Shown: piece by piece, positions 29,909 to 39,008 of the stretch
Layout of the letters: every line of letters starts with the position of its first letter
How positions within the stretch are numbered: the first letter of the stretch is position 1
Source: Chloroflexia bacterium SDU3-3
Lineage (GTDB): Bacteria > Chloroflexota > Chloroflexia > Chloroflexales > Roseiflexaceae
Assembly: GCA_009268125.1 (NCBI GenBank)
Contig: WBOU01000005.1
Span: forward strand, 124,001 to 188,000
DNA: 64,000 bases
Reading direction: 5' to 3'
Made by a program: the position numbers and the translations under genes
The notes under the pieces: model-generated
Seen by the model: only the letters and a program-made list of their open reading frames with translations
The model's database searches: none
Told to the model about the DNA's origin: nothing

Positions 29909-31923
29909 AAAAAGTAGCTCCGGATCAACATGAGGGACGCCACATCGAGCGACACCAGCGCCAGCAGGAAGATCAGCAGCGCTAGCGGGCGATAGCGGCG
30001 CGGCGGCAGCGCCCAGCTCCCCCCCGCGAGCAGCAGCACGGTAGGGATGATCGCGGGGAAGGTGTAGCGCGCGATCGGGGTCGCATCGCCGCTGCCGATG
30101 CTGGGCAGCGGGCGCAGCACCACATTGGCCCAGGCCAGCGCCCCCGCCAGCGCCAGCAGCAGCAGCGCGGCGTAGACGCGGCGGTCGACCGACCGCCGCC
30201 GCGTGAAGAGCCACCAGAGCGCGCTGGCAGCGGCGAGGCCTGCCACCAGCCGCGACGCTAGCACCCATGCCGGATCGGTCAGGCGGGTGCCGCCCCAGCC
30301 AAACCAGCCCGCAAAGCTGTCGAAGGCCAGCGGCAGCCACCCCGAGACAATCGCCCAGCCCACCCGCTCGACATCGAGCAGCGCCGAGAGGATCTGCGCT
30401 GGCGAGCGGTGGATGTAGTGGTAGATCGCATCGTCGATCCAGGGGCGCAGCCGCAGCCAGCCCTGCTCGCCCGAGCCGTTGCGCACCAGATTCACAAACT
30501 GGCGGCCGCCCCATGTGCCCTGCGTGGCATCCGCATCGGCGAACTGCGGCGCGGCCTGGGTGTCGTACCAGCCGGGGGCGAGCATCACGCCGTCGGCGTA
30601 GACCGTCGCCCCGCTGCCATCGGGCGGGGCCTCGGCGTACAGCATGTACGACATGGTCTGCACATACTGCGGGATCGGGGTCGTCCACGCGAAGAAGCGC
30701 GGCTCGGTGCCCACATCCACATCCCAGACGATATCGGCATCGGCAGCGCCGGCCTGGGCGTAGCGCAGGCCGACTTTCGCCCGCGCATCGGTCGAGCTTG
30801 CCCACATCCACACGCCCACGGTCACTGTGCGCCCGCTGATGCGCTGCACCTGCGCGGGCAGCAGCGGGCTGATCAGCTGGCGCATCGGCGATTCTGCCCC
30901 CACCTGGTTCTCGATCACCGCGCCGCCCACGGGTGCGCCGGAGAGCAGCGCCTGCGTGCCAGCCCGCTGGCCGTCGCCGCTGGCCCAGCGGTACCAGCCA
31001 AACGCATCGCCCCCCTGCAGCGCCGCCACGCCCAGCGCCAGCGCCAGCGCGGCGCAGGCCAGCCCGGCCCAGCGCAGCCGCACGCGGGCATGGTGCACCA
31101 CCACCGCCAGGCCTAGGGCCACGCCCAGCAGCGGGATCATGATCGAGGTCGTATTTTTCGTAAAAATGCCAACCGCCACCGCCGCCACCGCGCCCAGCAG
31201 CCGCCATGGCCCCAGCCCATAGCGCACCAGCCGCACCGCCGCCCACAGGAACAGCGAGCCGACAAAGGCTGCGCCCACATCGCTATTGACCGAGGTCATC
31301 ACATCGGCAAAGGTGGGGGTCAGCGCCATGGTCAGCGGCACCGCCCAGCGCAGCGGGTGGCGCTCGGGCAGCAGGTCGCGCATCAGGCCGAACGCCACCG
31401 CAATCGTGGCCAGAAACAGCAGCAGCGAGCCAAGCCGGGCCACATACAGCTGGGTCAGCACATCCAGGTGCGCGACAAGCCGCAGCGGCAGGCTGAGCAG
31501 CGCATAGTAGAGCGGCGGGTGGCCTAGCTCGGTTACCCCCAGCCAGACATCCTTATGGCTGGTCAGCAGCGCTGGCGCGGGCACACGCTCGAAAAAGCCG
31601 GTGCCAAACAGCGTGCTCAGCACCTCGCGCCGCATGGCGGGGTGCTCGTCGCCGGGGCTGGGAAAGCTGCCGGTGTTGGCGATCAGCCAGGCATACTCGA
31701 AGTGGGTTGGCTCGTCGTAGTGCTGCCAGGGCGGCACCGTAGCCACAAACAGCAGGCCGTGGATGAAGGCCAGGCCCAGCACGGCCCAGAAGATCGTGCG
31801 GTAGCTCAGGGCCTGCAGCCAGGCCAGGGTGCGCGGCGCGACCAGCCGCACACGCGGCAGCGGCATGGGCGGCGCAACCAGCGGGGCGGCGGCCTGATTG
31901 CGCGCGGCGGGGCGGCGGGCCAC
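29905..31923 (-). CDS. Polytopic membrane glycosyltransferase (GT39/ArnT-like)
   Basis: A 672-residue membrane protein with about ten helices. The first extracytoplasmic loop carries PPWQHYDEPTHFEYAWLI (near residue 65), in which the D-E pair matches the conserved acidic site of polyprenyl-phosphate-sugar-dependent glycosyltransferases. A large soluble loop (about 310-500) with beta character interrupts the helices. The start is a GTG whose first base is the last of the upstream stop (TAGTG), again suggesting translational coupling. The acceptor is unknown; in its operon it would elongate or decorate a surface glycan. Confidence 0.75.
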   Translation of the reverse strand: MARRPAARNQAAAPLVAPPMPLPRVRLVAPRTLAWLQALSYRTIFWAVLGLAFIHGLLFVATVPPWQHYDEPTHFEYAWLIANTGSFPSPGDEHPAMRREVLSTLFGTGFFERVPAPALLTSHKDVWLGVTELGHPPLYYALLSLPLRLVAHLDVLTQLYVARLGSLLLFLATIAVAFGLMRDLLPERHPLRWAVPLTMALTPTFADVMTSVNSDVGAAFVGSLFLWAAVRLVRYGLGPWRLLGAVAAVAVGIFTKNTTSIMIPLLGVALGLAVVVHHARVRLRWAGLACAALALALGVAALQGGDAFGWYRWASGDGQRAGTQALLSGAPVGGAVIENQVGAESPMRQLISPLLPAQVQRISGRTVTVGVWMWASSTDARAKVGLRYAQAGAADADIVWDVDVGTEPRFFAWTTPIPQYVQTMSYMLYAEAPPDGSGATVYADGVMLAPGWYDTQAAPQFADADATQGTWGGRQFVNLVRNGSGEQGWLRLRPWIDDAIYHYIHRSPAQILSALLDVERVGWAIVSGWLPLAFDSFAGWFGWGGTRLTDPAWVLASRLVAGLAAASALWWLFTRRRSVDRRVYAALLLLALAGALAWANVVLRPLPSIGSGDATPIARYTFPAIIPTVLLLAGGSWALPPRRYRPLALLIFLLALVSLDVASLMLIRSYFL

Positions 31924-33344
31924 TAGTAGGCCCCTTGACCGCTGGCCACCACAAAGATCGTGCGCAGCAGGATCTTGATATCGAGCATCAGCGAGTAGTT
32001 TTGGATGTAGTAGAGGTCGTCGGCGGTGCAGAGGTGCTGGTGCTCAAAGCCGCGCCGGTTGATCTGCCACCAGCCGGTCATGCCCTGCGGCACTGTGAAG
32101 CGGCTCCACTGCCATGGCTCGTACTCCTCGCGCACGATCATCGGCAGCTCGGGGCGCGGGCCGACCAGGCTCATGTCGCCAAAGAACACATTCAGCAGCT
32201 GCGGCAGCTCGTCCATGCTGGTGCGGCGCAGCAGCCGCCCGATCGGCGTGATCCGAGGGTCGTCGGGGTGCTTAAACTCCAGCTTGCCATCGGGGCGGCG
32301 CAGCGACACCTGGTTGAACATCTTATCGGCATTCTGGTACATGGTGCGGAACTTGTACATCTTAAATGCCGCGCCGTTCTCGCCGATGCGGTTCGAGACA
32401 TACAGCGCCGGGCCAGACGAGGTGACGCGGATGATCAGGGCGATCAGCAGCATGAGCGGCGAGACGATCAGCAGCAGCAGGCCGCTCACCGTCAGGTCGA
32501 ACAGCCGCTTGGCCACGCGCTGCTCGGATGTCATCGCAGGCACGCGCAGGCCAACCACCGGCAGTCCCTCTAGGTAGTCCACGCGGGCGTTGATCATCGC
32601 GTAATCGAGGAAGTCGGGCACCAGCCGGATGTGCACCGGCGTGCTCTGCAGCTTGCGCACCAGCTTCACGGTCTGCGCGTGCTCCTCCAGCGACAGCGCG
32701 ATGAAGATCTCCTCGATCGACTCGCGCTCGACCACGGCCAGCGCATCTTCCACTGTCCCCACCACCGGGTGCTCGTCGAGCCGCACGCCCACCATGCGCG
32801 CGTCGGTGCTCAGGTAGCCGACCATGGGTGCAAAGCCCGCCATCTGGCGGTCGATCGCCCGCGCGATGTTCTGCGCGTTGGCCCCGGTGCCCGCCACCAG
32901 CACGCGGCTCTGGCTGCGCGGCTGCTGGCTCTGCCGCCGCATGGCCAGCTGCAGCACCACATAGAACACGATCAGGGCCAGCAGATCGAACACCACAAAG
33001 TAGATAAAGTAGAGCCGCGAGACATCGCGGAACGACAGGTACATGGTGCCCGCGAAGGTGAGCGAGGCCAGGCCCACCGCCGTGACGATCTGCCAGAGGC
33101 CATCCAGCAGCGTGCCGGTGCGCACCAGGCGCGGTGCCGAGAAAATGATCAGAAAGAAAAACCAGATCAGCCCAACGATCAAAAACAGCATGGGCGGAAT
33201 CACCTCTGCGCCAGGCTCCAGCGGGCGTCCCAGCGAGAGCAGCTTGCGCACCTCCATCGCAAGATAGAGGACGGCTTCGGTGATCGCAATGCTGCCCAGC
33301 AGCACCAGCAGATCGAAGTGTGTCTGTGTTCGTGGCTTCATCAT
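31923..33344 (-). CDS. Polyprenyl-phosphate sugar-1-phosphate transferase (WbaP/PssY-like)
   Basis: A 473-residue initiating enzyme of exopolysaccharide synthesis. Four N-terminal helices (about 10-130) and a Rossmann-like CoA-binding-type domain (about 145-255, VLVAGTGANAQNIARAI) precede the catalytic part: KRLFDLTVSG with a membrane hairpin (about 280-310), the F-R-T-M-Y motif, the D-E-L-P-Q-L and V-G-P-R-P-E blocks and QGMTGWWQINRR. It transfers a sugar-1-phosphate to undecaprenyl phosphate on the cytoplasmic side. It begins 54 bases after the GT4 gene in the same operon. Confidence 0.92.
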   Translation of the reverse strand: MMKPRTQTHFDLLVLLGSIAITEAVLYLAMEVRKLLSLGRPLEPGAEVIPPMLFLIVGLIWFFFLIIFSAPRLVRTGTLLDGLWQIVTAVGLASLTFAGTMYLSFRDVSRLYFIYFVVFDLLALIVFYVVLQLAMRRQSQQPRSQSRVLVAGTGANAQNIARAIDRQMAGFAPMVGYLSTDARMVGVRLDEHPVVGTVEDALAVVERESIEEIFIALSLEEHAQTVKLVRKLQSTPVHIRLVPDFLDYAMINARVDYLEGLPVVGLRVPAMTSEQRVAKRLFDLTVSGLLLLIVSPLMLLIALIIRVTSSGPALYVSNRIGENGAAFKMYKFRTMYQNADKMFNQVSLRRPDGKLEFKHPDDPRITPIGRLLRRTSMDELPQLLNVFFGDMSLVGPRPELPMIVREEYEPWQWSRFTVPQGMTGWWQINRRGFEHQHLCTADDLYYIQNYSLMLDIKILLRTIFVVASGQGAY

Positions 33345-33397
33345 GGTTGCGTGCCTTTTCGCACAGCGGTTCGAGTATTAAAAGATAGCCCAGCGCA

Positions 33398-34579
33398 TCA
33401 CAGAGCGCCGTAGGCTATCGTGTCTGGCAGTGCCTGGGGCCGGATCTTCAGCACCTGGTCGTAGAGCGCCATGGTCGCGCCCGCCATGCGCTCGGCGCTC
33501 CAGCGCTCGCGCACCCAGGCCCCGCCAGTGCGCAGCATCGCGGCGCGGCGGTCGGCGCGGGCCAGCAGCATCTGGGTGGCGCTGGCGATCGCGTCGGGGC
33601 GCTGCGCGGGGGCCAGCAGCCCGGCCTGGCCGCGCAGCAGATCGCGCGTCCCAACGGCATCGCTGGCCACGATCGGCACGCCCAGCGCCATGGCCTCCAT
33701 CAGCACCGTGGGCAGGCCCTCGTAGGCCGAGGTGAGCCAGAAGCAGTCGAGCGCGGCCATCACCGCCAGCGCATCCTCGCGGTGGCCCAAGAAGCGCACC
33801 GCGTGGGCTACGCCCAGCTCGTTGGCCCAGGCCTCGGCCTGGGGCTGCAGGTCGCCGCTGCCGCACCACACAAAGCGCGCCGCTGGCACCGCGCCAAGCA
33901 GATCGCGCGCGGCCTCAAGAAACAGGCGCGGGTCTTTCTGGGCCGACATGCGCGCCACCGTGCCGATCAGCGGGCCGTGGCCAGCGCCAAGGCTGGCGCG
34001 CATGGCCGCGCGGCGGTAGTCGGCGGGCAGCTGCGGCTGCCGGATGCCATTTTCGATGCAGACGATCCGCTCGGCGGGGGCGATATGGGCGCGCTGGGCG
34101 TGGGCGTACTCGCCGGGCGACACGGCGATCACGCGGTCGCCAAGCCGACCGGCCAGCTGCTCAAGCAGCAGAAAGAAGCGGCGTTTGAGCGGGCTGCGCA
34201 GCCCAAGGAAGTACAGGCCGTGGGGGGTGTAGACCGAGGGCACGCCAGCGACCCGCGCCGCAACGCGGCCCAGAAAGCCAGCCTTCGAGCTGTGCGCGTG
34301 CACCAGGTCGATCTGCTCGCGCCGGATGATCTGCACCAGCGCGGCCAGCGCCCGCGCATCATCGGCGGGGCGGATCGAGCGCGACATCGGCACCTGCACC
34401 ACCGGGATGCGGGCGCGCTCAAGATCGCCCACGAAGCAGCGGTCGCCATACGATTGCGCTCGCTCGGGGGGGCAGGCCACAGTCACCGCATATCGACGCT
34501 GATCTATAGCGCTGGCGAGGGTAAAGACTTGGGTGCGAACACCAGCAGTAGTTGACTCGACAACAAATAATATGCGCAT
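33398..34579 (-). CDS. Glycosyltransferase family 4 (GT-B)
   Basis: A 393-residue GT-B enzyme, first gene of the minus-strand glycan operon. N-terminal RILFVVESTTAGVRTQ, HAHSSKAGFLGRVAAR and VYTPHGLYF mark the acceptor domain; GTVARMSAQKDP, VWCGSGDLQ and the donor-site S-A-Y-E-G-L-P-T-V-L-M-E-A-M-A with the E-x7-E pair mark the C-terminal domain. The ATG at 34579 is chosen. The GTG at 34630 lies only about five bases past the predicted transcription start and has no ribosome site. It probably adds the second sugar to the lipid carrier. Confidence 0.9.
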   Translation of the reverse strand: MRILFVVESTTAGVRTQVFTLASAIDQRRYAVTVACPPERAQSYGDRCFVGDLERARIPVVQVPMSRSIRPADDARALAALVQIIRREQIDLVHAHSSKAGFLGRVAARVAGVPSVYTPHGLYFLGLRSPLKRRFFLLLEQLAGRLGDRVIAVSPGEYAHAQRAHIAPAERIVCIENGIRQPQLPADYRRAAMRASLGAGHGPLIGTVARMSAQKDPRLFLEAARDLLGAVPAARFVWCGSGDLQPQAEAWANELGVAHAVRFLGHREDALAVMAALDCFWLTSAYEGLPTVLMEAMALGVPIVASDAVGTRDLLRGQAGLLAPAQRPDAIASATQMLLARADRRAAMLRTGGAWVRERWSAERMAGATMALYDQVLKIRPQALPDTIAYGAL

Positions 34580-34641
34580 AGCACACACACCATCTACAAC
34601 ATGGGAGGGTGCGTATGAGGCTCCTTTCACAAAGCGCGATC

Positions 34642-34650
34642 ATTATAGCA
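34642..34650 (-). promoter_or_regulatory. Extended -10 promoter of the minus-strand glycan operon
   Basis: Minus-strand TGC-TATAAT, predicted start near 34635, leaving a 56-base leader before the GT4 ATG. Confidence 0.65.
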
Positions 34651-35123
34651 TATCTAGTACGACGTTCCTAGATACGATCGCCTGCGCTCACAGCATCGGA
34701 ATGCGGCGGCTGCCTGTTCGCGCGCACCGGAGGCCGATCTTCGATCTTGCGACATCCAGCGGCGGGGCGATCGCCAGATCATGCCGCCCCCAGTCATAAA
34801 CGTGCTGCCGATCCACATTCTCTTTGATAAGTATTTAGCGTATAATATGCAGCATTCAGGTTGTCCTCTGGCAATCTTCATGGTGTAAGCGACAACAGCT
34901 GGCCTCCCGCAGGGCGGCGAGGGGGCCGGGCAAAAGTCGATACATCTTGTTGCGCCGCCAGCAACGTATCATGAGCGCACGGCATGGCTGTGCCCTCATA
35001 TGGTGGTGTGTTCCCCGGGCGACGCCGCTGTCGCATCTGGCAATAATCCAACCATGTATGGCGTTTCAATTCGCTCTAGCAGACAGAAGCGCGAAGACCT
35101 CCGGCAGAAGGTTGCTCTGCCAC
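34651..35123. other. Intergenic stretch upstream of zwf
   Basis: About 470 bases without a convincing gene. A TATAAT at 34841-34846 without clear -35 may start a long zwf leader. GTTGC/GCAAC (about 34949-34965) and CCTCCCGC/GCGAGGGGG-type pairings suggest RNA structure in that leader. Short open frames here lack ribosome sites and natural composition. Confidence 0.5.
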
Positions 35124-35153
35124 GGCCTTCCGTCTTCGGTCTAACGGAAGGCC
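35124..35153 (+). promoter_or_regulatory. Perfect 10-bp hairpin abutting the zwf start codon
   Basis: GGCCTTCCGT (35124-35133) pairs with ACGGAAGGCC (35144-35153), and the ATG is the very next base. The only Shine-Dalgarno-like GGAAGG is inside the 3' arm, so the fold would hide the ribosome site. Confidence 0.7.
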
Positions 35154-36683
35154 ATGACAGAATCTACCACTAACCCCCTGCGTTCGGGCCTGCGCATGCA
35201 GCGCACCCCGGAGCCATGCACTGTTGTCATCTTCGGCGCGACGGGCGACCTCACCCACCGCAAGCTGGTGCCGGGCCTGTACAATCTCTACCGCGAGCGG
35301 CTGCTGCCGCCCGGCTTCAGCGTGATCGGCTTCGCCCGCCGCGAGTGGACGGACGAGTACTTCCGGCAGACCCTCTACGACGACGTGAAAGAGTTCTCGC
35401 GCAGCGGCCTTGAGGAGCCGCTGTGGCAGAGCTTCGCCGAGGGCATCTCCTACAACCGCTCCTCGTTCGACGACCCGGCGGGCTACCAGGCCCTGGCCGA
35501 GAAGCTGGCCGCGCTCGACGAGCAGCGCGGCACCGGCGGCAACCGCCTGTTCTACCTGGCCACCCCACCCGAGTCCTACGCCACGATCATCGAGCAGCTG
35601 GGCGCGGCGGGCCTGAACCACTCGCCCAACGGCGGGTGGACGCGGATCATTATCGAGAAGCCCTTCGGGCGCGACCTGAACAGCGCCCGCGCGCTCGACA
35701 CCGCCGTGCACAAGGTCTTCGACGAGTCGCAGGTCTACCGCATCGACCACTACCTGGGCAAAGAGACCGTGCAGAACATCCTGGTGTTCCGCTTCGCCAA
35801 CGGCATCTTCGAGCCGGTCTGGAACCGCCGCTATGTCGACCACGTGCAGATCACGGTGGGCGAGAGCGTGGGCGTGGAGGGGCGCGGCAACTACTACGAG
35901 CACGCCGGCACCATCCGCGACATGGTGCAGAACCACCTGATGCAGCTGCTCACGCTCACCGCGATGGAGCCGCCCGGGTCGTACGAGGCCAACTCGGTGC
36001 GCGACGAGAAGGTGAAGGTGGTGCGCGCCATCCGCCCGATCGCCCGCGAGGATGTGGCCAAGTACTCCATCCGCGGCCAGTACACCGCCGGAACCGAGGG
36101 CGGCAAGCCCGTGCCCGGCTACCGCGAGGAGACCGGCGTCGACCCCAGCTCGAACACCGAGACGTATATCGCGCTGCAGCTGTTTGTGGAAAACTGGCGC
36201 TGGGCCGGGGTGCCGTTCTACCTGCGCACCGGCAAGCGCCTGCCCAAGCGCGCCAGCGAGATCGCCATCCAGTTCAAGAGCGCGCCGCTCATGCTGTTCG
36301 ACCAAGGCCCGCTGAACAACATCGAGCCAAATGTGCTGACGATCAAGGTGCAGCCGGATGAGGGCATCTCGCTCAAGTTCGAGTCGAAGATCCCCGGCCA
36401 GACCACCCAGATCCGCCCGGTGACCATGGACTTCCGCTATAACGCCTCGTTTGGCGTGGCCTCGCCCGAGGCCTACGAGCGGCTGCTGCTCGACGCGATG
36501 CTGGGCGACTCCACCCTGTTCACCCGCAGCGACGAGGTGGATGCCTCGTGGTCACTGATCACGCCCATCCTGGAGGGCTGGCAGAACGGCCCCGCGCCCG
36601 AGCCATACGAGGCAGGCACGTGGGGGCCGCAGGCATCGGATGCGTTCCTGGAGAGCGCAGGCCGCAAGTGGCGCAAGCTCTAG
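35154..36683 (+). CDS. zwf: Glucose-6-phosphate 1-dehydrogenase
   Basis: A 509-residue enzyme of the oxidative pentose phosphate pathway that makes 6-phosphogluconolactone and NADPH. The coenzyme site IFGATGDLTHRKL (about 25-37), the active-site Y-R-I-D-H-Y-L-G-K-E (about 195-204) and the substrate segment YLRTGKRLPKR (about 355) are intact. The N-terminal NPLRSGLRMQRTPEP stretch is the one seen in actinobacterial and Chloroflexia enzymes that pair with OpcA. A strong hairpin sits directly before the ATG. opcA follows after 42 bases. Confidence 0.97.
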   Translation: MTESTTNPLRSGLRMQRTPEPCTVVIFGATGDLTHRKLVPGLYNLYRERLLPPGFSVIGFARREWTDEYFRQTLYDDVKEFSRSGLEEPLWQSFAEGISYNRSSFDDPAGYQALAEKLAALDEQRGTGGNRLFYLATPPESYATIIEQLGAAGLNHSPNGGWTRIIIEKPFGRDLNSARALDTAVHKVFDESQVYRIDHYLGKETVQNILVFRFANGIFEPVWNRRYVDHVQITVGESVGVEGRGNYYEHAGTIRDMVQNHLMQLLTLTAMEPPGSYEANSVRDEKVKVVRAIRPIAREDVAKYSIRGQYTAGTEGGKPVPGYREETGVDPSSNTETYIALQLFVENWRWAGVPFYLRTGKRLPKRASEIAIQFKSAPLMLFDQGPLNNIEPNVLTIKVQPDEGISLKFESKIPGQTTQIRPVTMDFRYNASFGVASPEAYERLLLDAMLGDSTLFTRSDEVDASWSLITPILEGWQNGPAPEPYEAGTWGPQASDAFLESAGRKWRKL

Positions 36684-36725
36684 CGTCGCCGACCTGCATA
36701 GAGCAGCGAGAAGAGAGGCAAGTAG

Positions 36726-37838
36726 ATGACGAGCATTCCGCTTGGCGAGCGCCAGCCAGTCGATATCGGCGCAATCGAGAAGGATCTGGCCGCGCTCTGG
36801 AAGCAGCCGCTCGGCGGCGACTCGCAGCGCGCGCAGATCACACGCTCGTGCGTGATGACGCTGATCGCCGTGGTCTCGGGCCAGCGCGAGGCCAACGAGG
36901 TGACCTCGGCCATCATCCAGATGACCGACCGCTTCCCCAACCGCACGATCGTGATCGACGCCCAGCCCGAGAGCGGCGGCGAGTCGCTGGAGGCCTGGGC
37001 GCAGGTGAGCTGCCAGGTGCCTGCGGCGGGCAGCACCCAGATCTGCTGCGAGCAGATCGCGATCGAGGCGCGGGGCGCTGGCGTGGGCCGCGTGCCCGGC
37101 GCGGTGCTGCCGCTGCTGGTGCCCGATGTACCGGTGGTGGTGTGGTGGCCGCGCAGCGCGCCGCTGGGCACGCCGCTGTTCGAGCGCCTGAACGCCATGG
37201 CCGACCGCGTGATCATCGACTCGGCCCTGATCGATGAGCCGGAGGGCCAGATCGGCGGGCTGCTGGCCAAGTTCGGCAAGGGCCGCGCGATCAGCGACCT
37301 GGCCTGGGGCCGCCTGACGCCCTGGCGCGAGCTGACCGCGCAGTTCTTCGACACCCCCAGCGCGGTCTCGCACCTGAGCGAGATCACCGATGTGGCCGTG
37401 CACTATCGCTCGCGCCCCGATGGCACGGTCGACCGGCTCCAGCCGCTGCTGTTCATCGGCTGGCTGGCATCCAAGCTGGGCTGGCGCACCGCCGAGTGCG
37501 CCGAGTGCAACCGCGACACCAGCATGAAGCTCCAGCGGCCCGACGGCGGCATGGTGCGGGTGTCGCTGGCCGCCATCCCCGGCGACCTGCGCCACGACGA
37601 GCAGATCGAGGGCGTGGTGATGCACTGCGACCACGCCAGCTACCAGATCAGCCGCGAGGGCGAGCGCGCCGACGGCGTGATCGTGGCCACGCGCGAGGGC
37701 GAGCTGGCCCCGCTGCGTCGCGTGGTGCACCTTGAGCAGGTCGATCTGCTGAAGCTGCTGGCCGAGGAGCTGCGCCAGTTTGGGCGCGACCTGGGCTACG
37801 AGCAGGCGCTGGGGGCCGCCGCCGCGATGGTGGCCTAG
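36726..37838 (+). CDS. opcA: Glucose-6-phosphate dehydrogenase assembly protein
   Basis: A 370-residue OpcA, known from cyanobacteria and actinobacteria as a chaperone/allosteric partner of Zwf, with a redox-sensing role in cyanobacteria. Family marks are CVMTLIAVV near residue 40, VPGAVLPLLVPDVPVVVWWP near 122-140 and RLTPWRELTAQFFD near 198. Cysteines occur in pairs (CC near 101-102; C-x2-C near 258-261, AECAECN), which may be relevant to redox control. It is co-transcribed with zwf, with GAGAGG upstream, and ends before a 22-bp hairpin terminator. Confidence 0.93.
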   Translation: MTSIPLGERQPVDIGAIEKDLAALWKQPLGGDSQRAQITRSCVMTLIAVVSGQREANEVTSAIIQMTDRFPNRTIVIDAQPESGGESLEAWAQVSCQVPAAGSTQICCEQIAIEARGAGVGRVPGAVLPLLVPDVPVVVWWPRSAPLGTPLFERLNAMADRVIIDSALIDEPEGQIGGLLAKFGKGRAISDLAWGRLTPWRELTAQFFDTPSAVSHLSEITDVAVHYRSRPDGTVDRLQPLLFIGWLASKLGWRTAECAECNRDTSMKLQRPDGGMVRVSLAAIPGDLRHDEQIEGVVMHCDHASYQISREGERADGVIVATREGELAPLRRVVHLEQVDLLKLLAEELRQFGRDLGYEQALGAAAAMVA

Positions 37839-37855
37839 CCCCACCCGAGCACAGC

Positions 37856-37902
37856 GCAACGACGAGGCGTGCGGGCAGAGTGCCCGCACGCCTCGTCGTT
37901 GC
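37856..37902. terminator. Bidirectional terminator with a perfect 22-bp stem
   Basis: The arms 37856-37877 and 37881-37902 are fully complementary across a three-base GAG loop. It separates the convergent opcA and LacI-family genes and is symmetric, so it can serve both. Confidence 0.85.
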
Positions 37903-37919
37903 TTCACGGCCTCGCCTGC

Positions 37920-38984
37920 TCAGATCAGCGGCACGTTGCTGAGGGCCAGCACATCGCGCGAGATCGGCAGCACCGAGTCGCGGATGACCAGCTCGGTGGG
38001 CAGGATGTGGTGCTGCGGCTCGCCCTGATTCTCGATGGCGTTGACCAGGATCTCGGCGGCCAGCCGCCCTTTCTCCTCCACCGGCTGGCGCACTGTGGTG
38101 AGCGGCGGGCGCATCAGGCGGGCGTCGGGCAGGTCGTCGAAGCCCACCACCGACAGCTCCTCGGGCAGGGTTAGGCCCATGCTGCGGGCCGTATCCAGCA
38201 CGCCAAAGGCCAGGATGTCGCTCATAGTGACAATAGCGGTGGGGCGCTGGGGCAGCGCCCACAGCTGCTCGAAGGCGTTGCTGCCGCCCTGCCAGCTGCT
38301 GGGGGCCTCGACAAAATGCACCCGCTCGTCGTCGTGGGCGATCCCGAACTCGCTCAGGGCCTCGAAGTAGCCCTGCAGGCGCGCGCCCAGCGTGCCGGTG
38401 TAGTTCTCCGGCCCGGGCTTGCCCGACTCGATGCTGATCACGCCGATGCTGCGGTGGCCCTGCTCAAGCACATAGCGCATGGCCGCGCGCGCCCCGCTGC
38501 GGTCGTCCACGTTCACGCTGGGGATGTCGTCGGGCGCGGCGCTGTCCACGATCACGAAGGGGATGCGGCGGCGGCGCAGCAGCACGATCTCGCTGCGGTC
38601 GACCTCGATGCCCACCACGATAAAGCCGTCGACGGTGGCGTGCGGGATGGCCTTCAGGCGCGAGCCCCAGAGCGGCGGCACGATCATCAGGGTCTTGCCG
38701 GTGCTGTTGCAGATATGGCCGATGCCGCGCATCAGCTGGGCGAAGAAGGGGTTGGACATCACGGTGGCGATGTCCTGCGGCACCAGCAGGCCCAGCGCGT
38801 TGGTGCGCCGCGTGGTCATGCTGCGGGCGATCGGGTCGGGCGAGTAGCCCAGCTTCTCGGCGACGGCGTGGATGTGCTGCACCGTGGCCTGGGCCAGCTG
38901 GCTCGGGTCGTTAAATGCAAATGATACGGCGGTTTTTGAGACGCCCGCCTCTTTTGCGATGTCGTTAATGGTGACTTTTGCCAT
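37920..38984 (-). CDS. LacI-family transcriptional regulator
   Basis: A 354-residue repressor-type protein. The DNA-binding headpiece (TINDIAKEAGVSKTAVSFAFN, about 5-25, with hinge near 45-58) is followed by a periplasmic-binding-like sensor domain that starts at LGLLVPQDI and ends near 340; GFDDLPDARLMRPPLTTVRQP is the family signature. The ligand is a sugar or sugar phosphate by family. A 16-base palindrome with a central CG overlaps its own promoter, pointing to autoregulation. The zwf-opcA unit next to it is convergent; whether it is a target is unknown. Confidence 0.93.
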   Translation of the reverse strand: MAKVTINDIAKEAGVSKTAVSFAFNDPSQLAQATVQHIHAVAEKLGYSPDPIARSMTTRRTNALGLLVPQDIATVMSNPFFAQLMRGIGHICNSTGKTLMIVPPLWGSRLKAIPHATVDGFIVVGIEVDRSEIVLLRRRRIPFVIVDSAAPDDIPSVNVDDRSGARAAMRYVLEQGHRSIGVISIESGKPGPENYTGTLGARLQGYFEALSEFGIAHDDERVHFVEAPSSWQGGSNAFEQLWALPQRPTAIVTMSDILAFGVLDTARSMGLTLPEELSVVGFDDLPDARLMRPPLTTVRQPVEEKGRLAAEILVNAIENQGEPQHHILPTELVIRDSVLPISRDVLALSNVPLI

Positions 38985-39008
38985 GGATTGCGGTCTCCTG
39001 ATGGGGCA

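Noticed and set aside
29909-31246. Long open frame continuing the TPR-like protein upstream to 31246
   Set aside because: It is an Arg/Ala/Gly-rich shadow of the membrane glycosyltransferase gene in another frame. The GTG at 29908 overlapping the upstream stop is the natural start.
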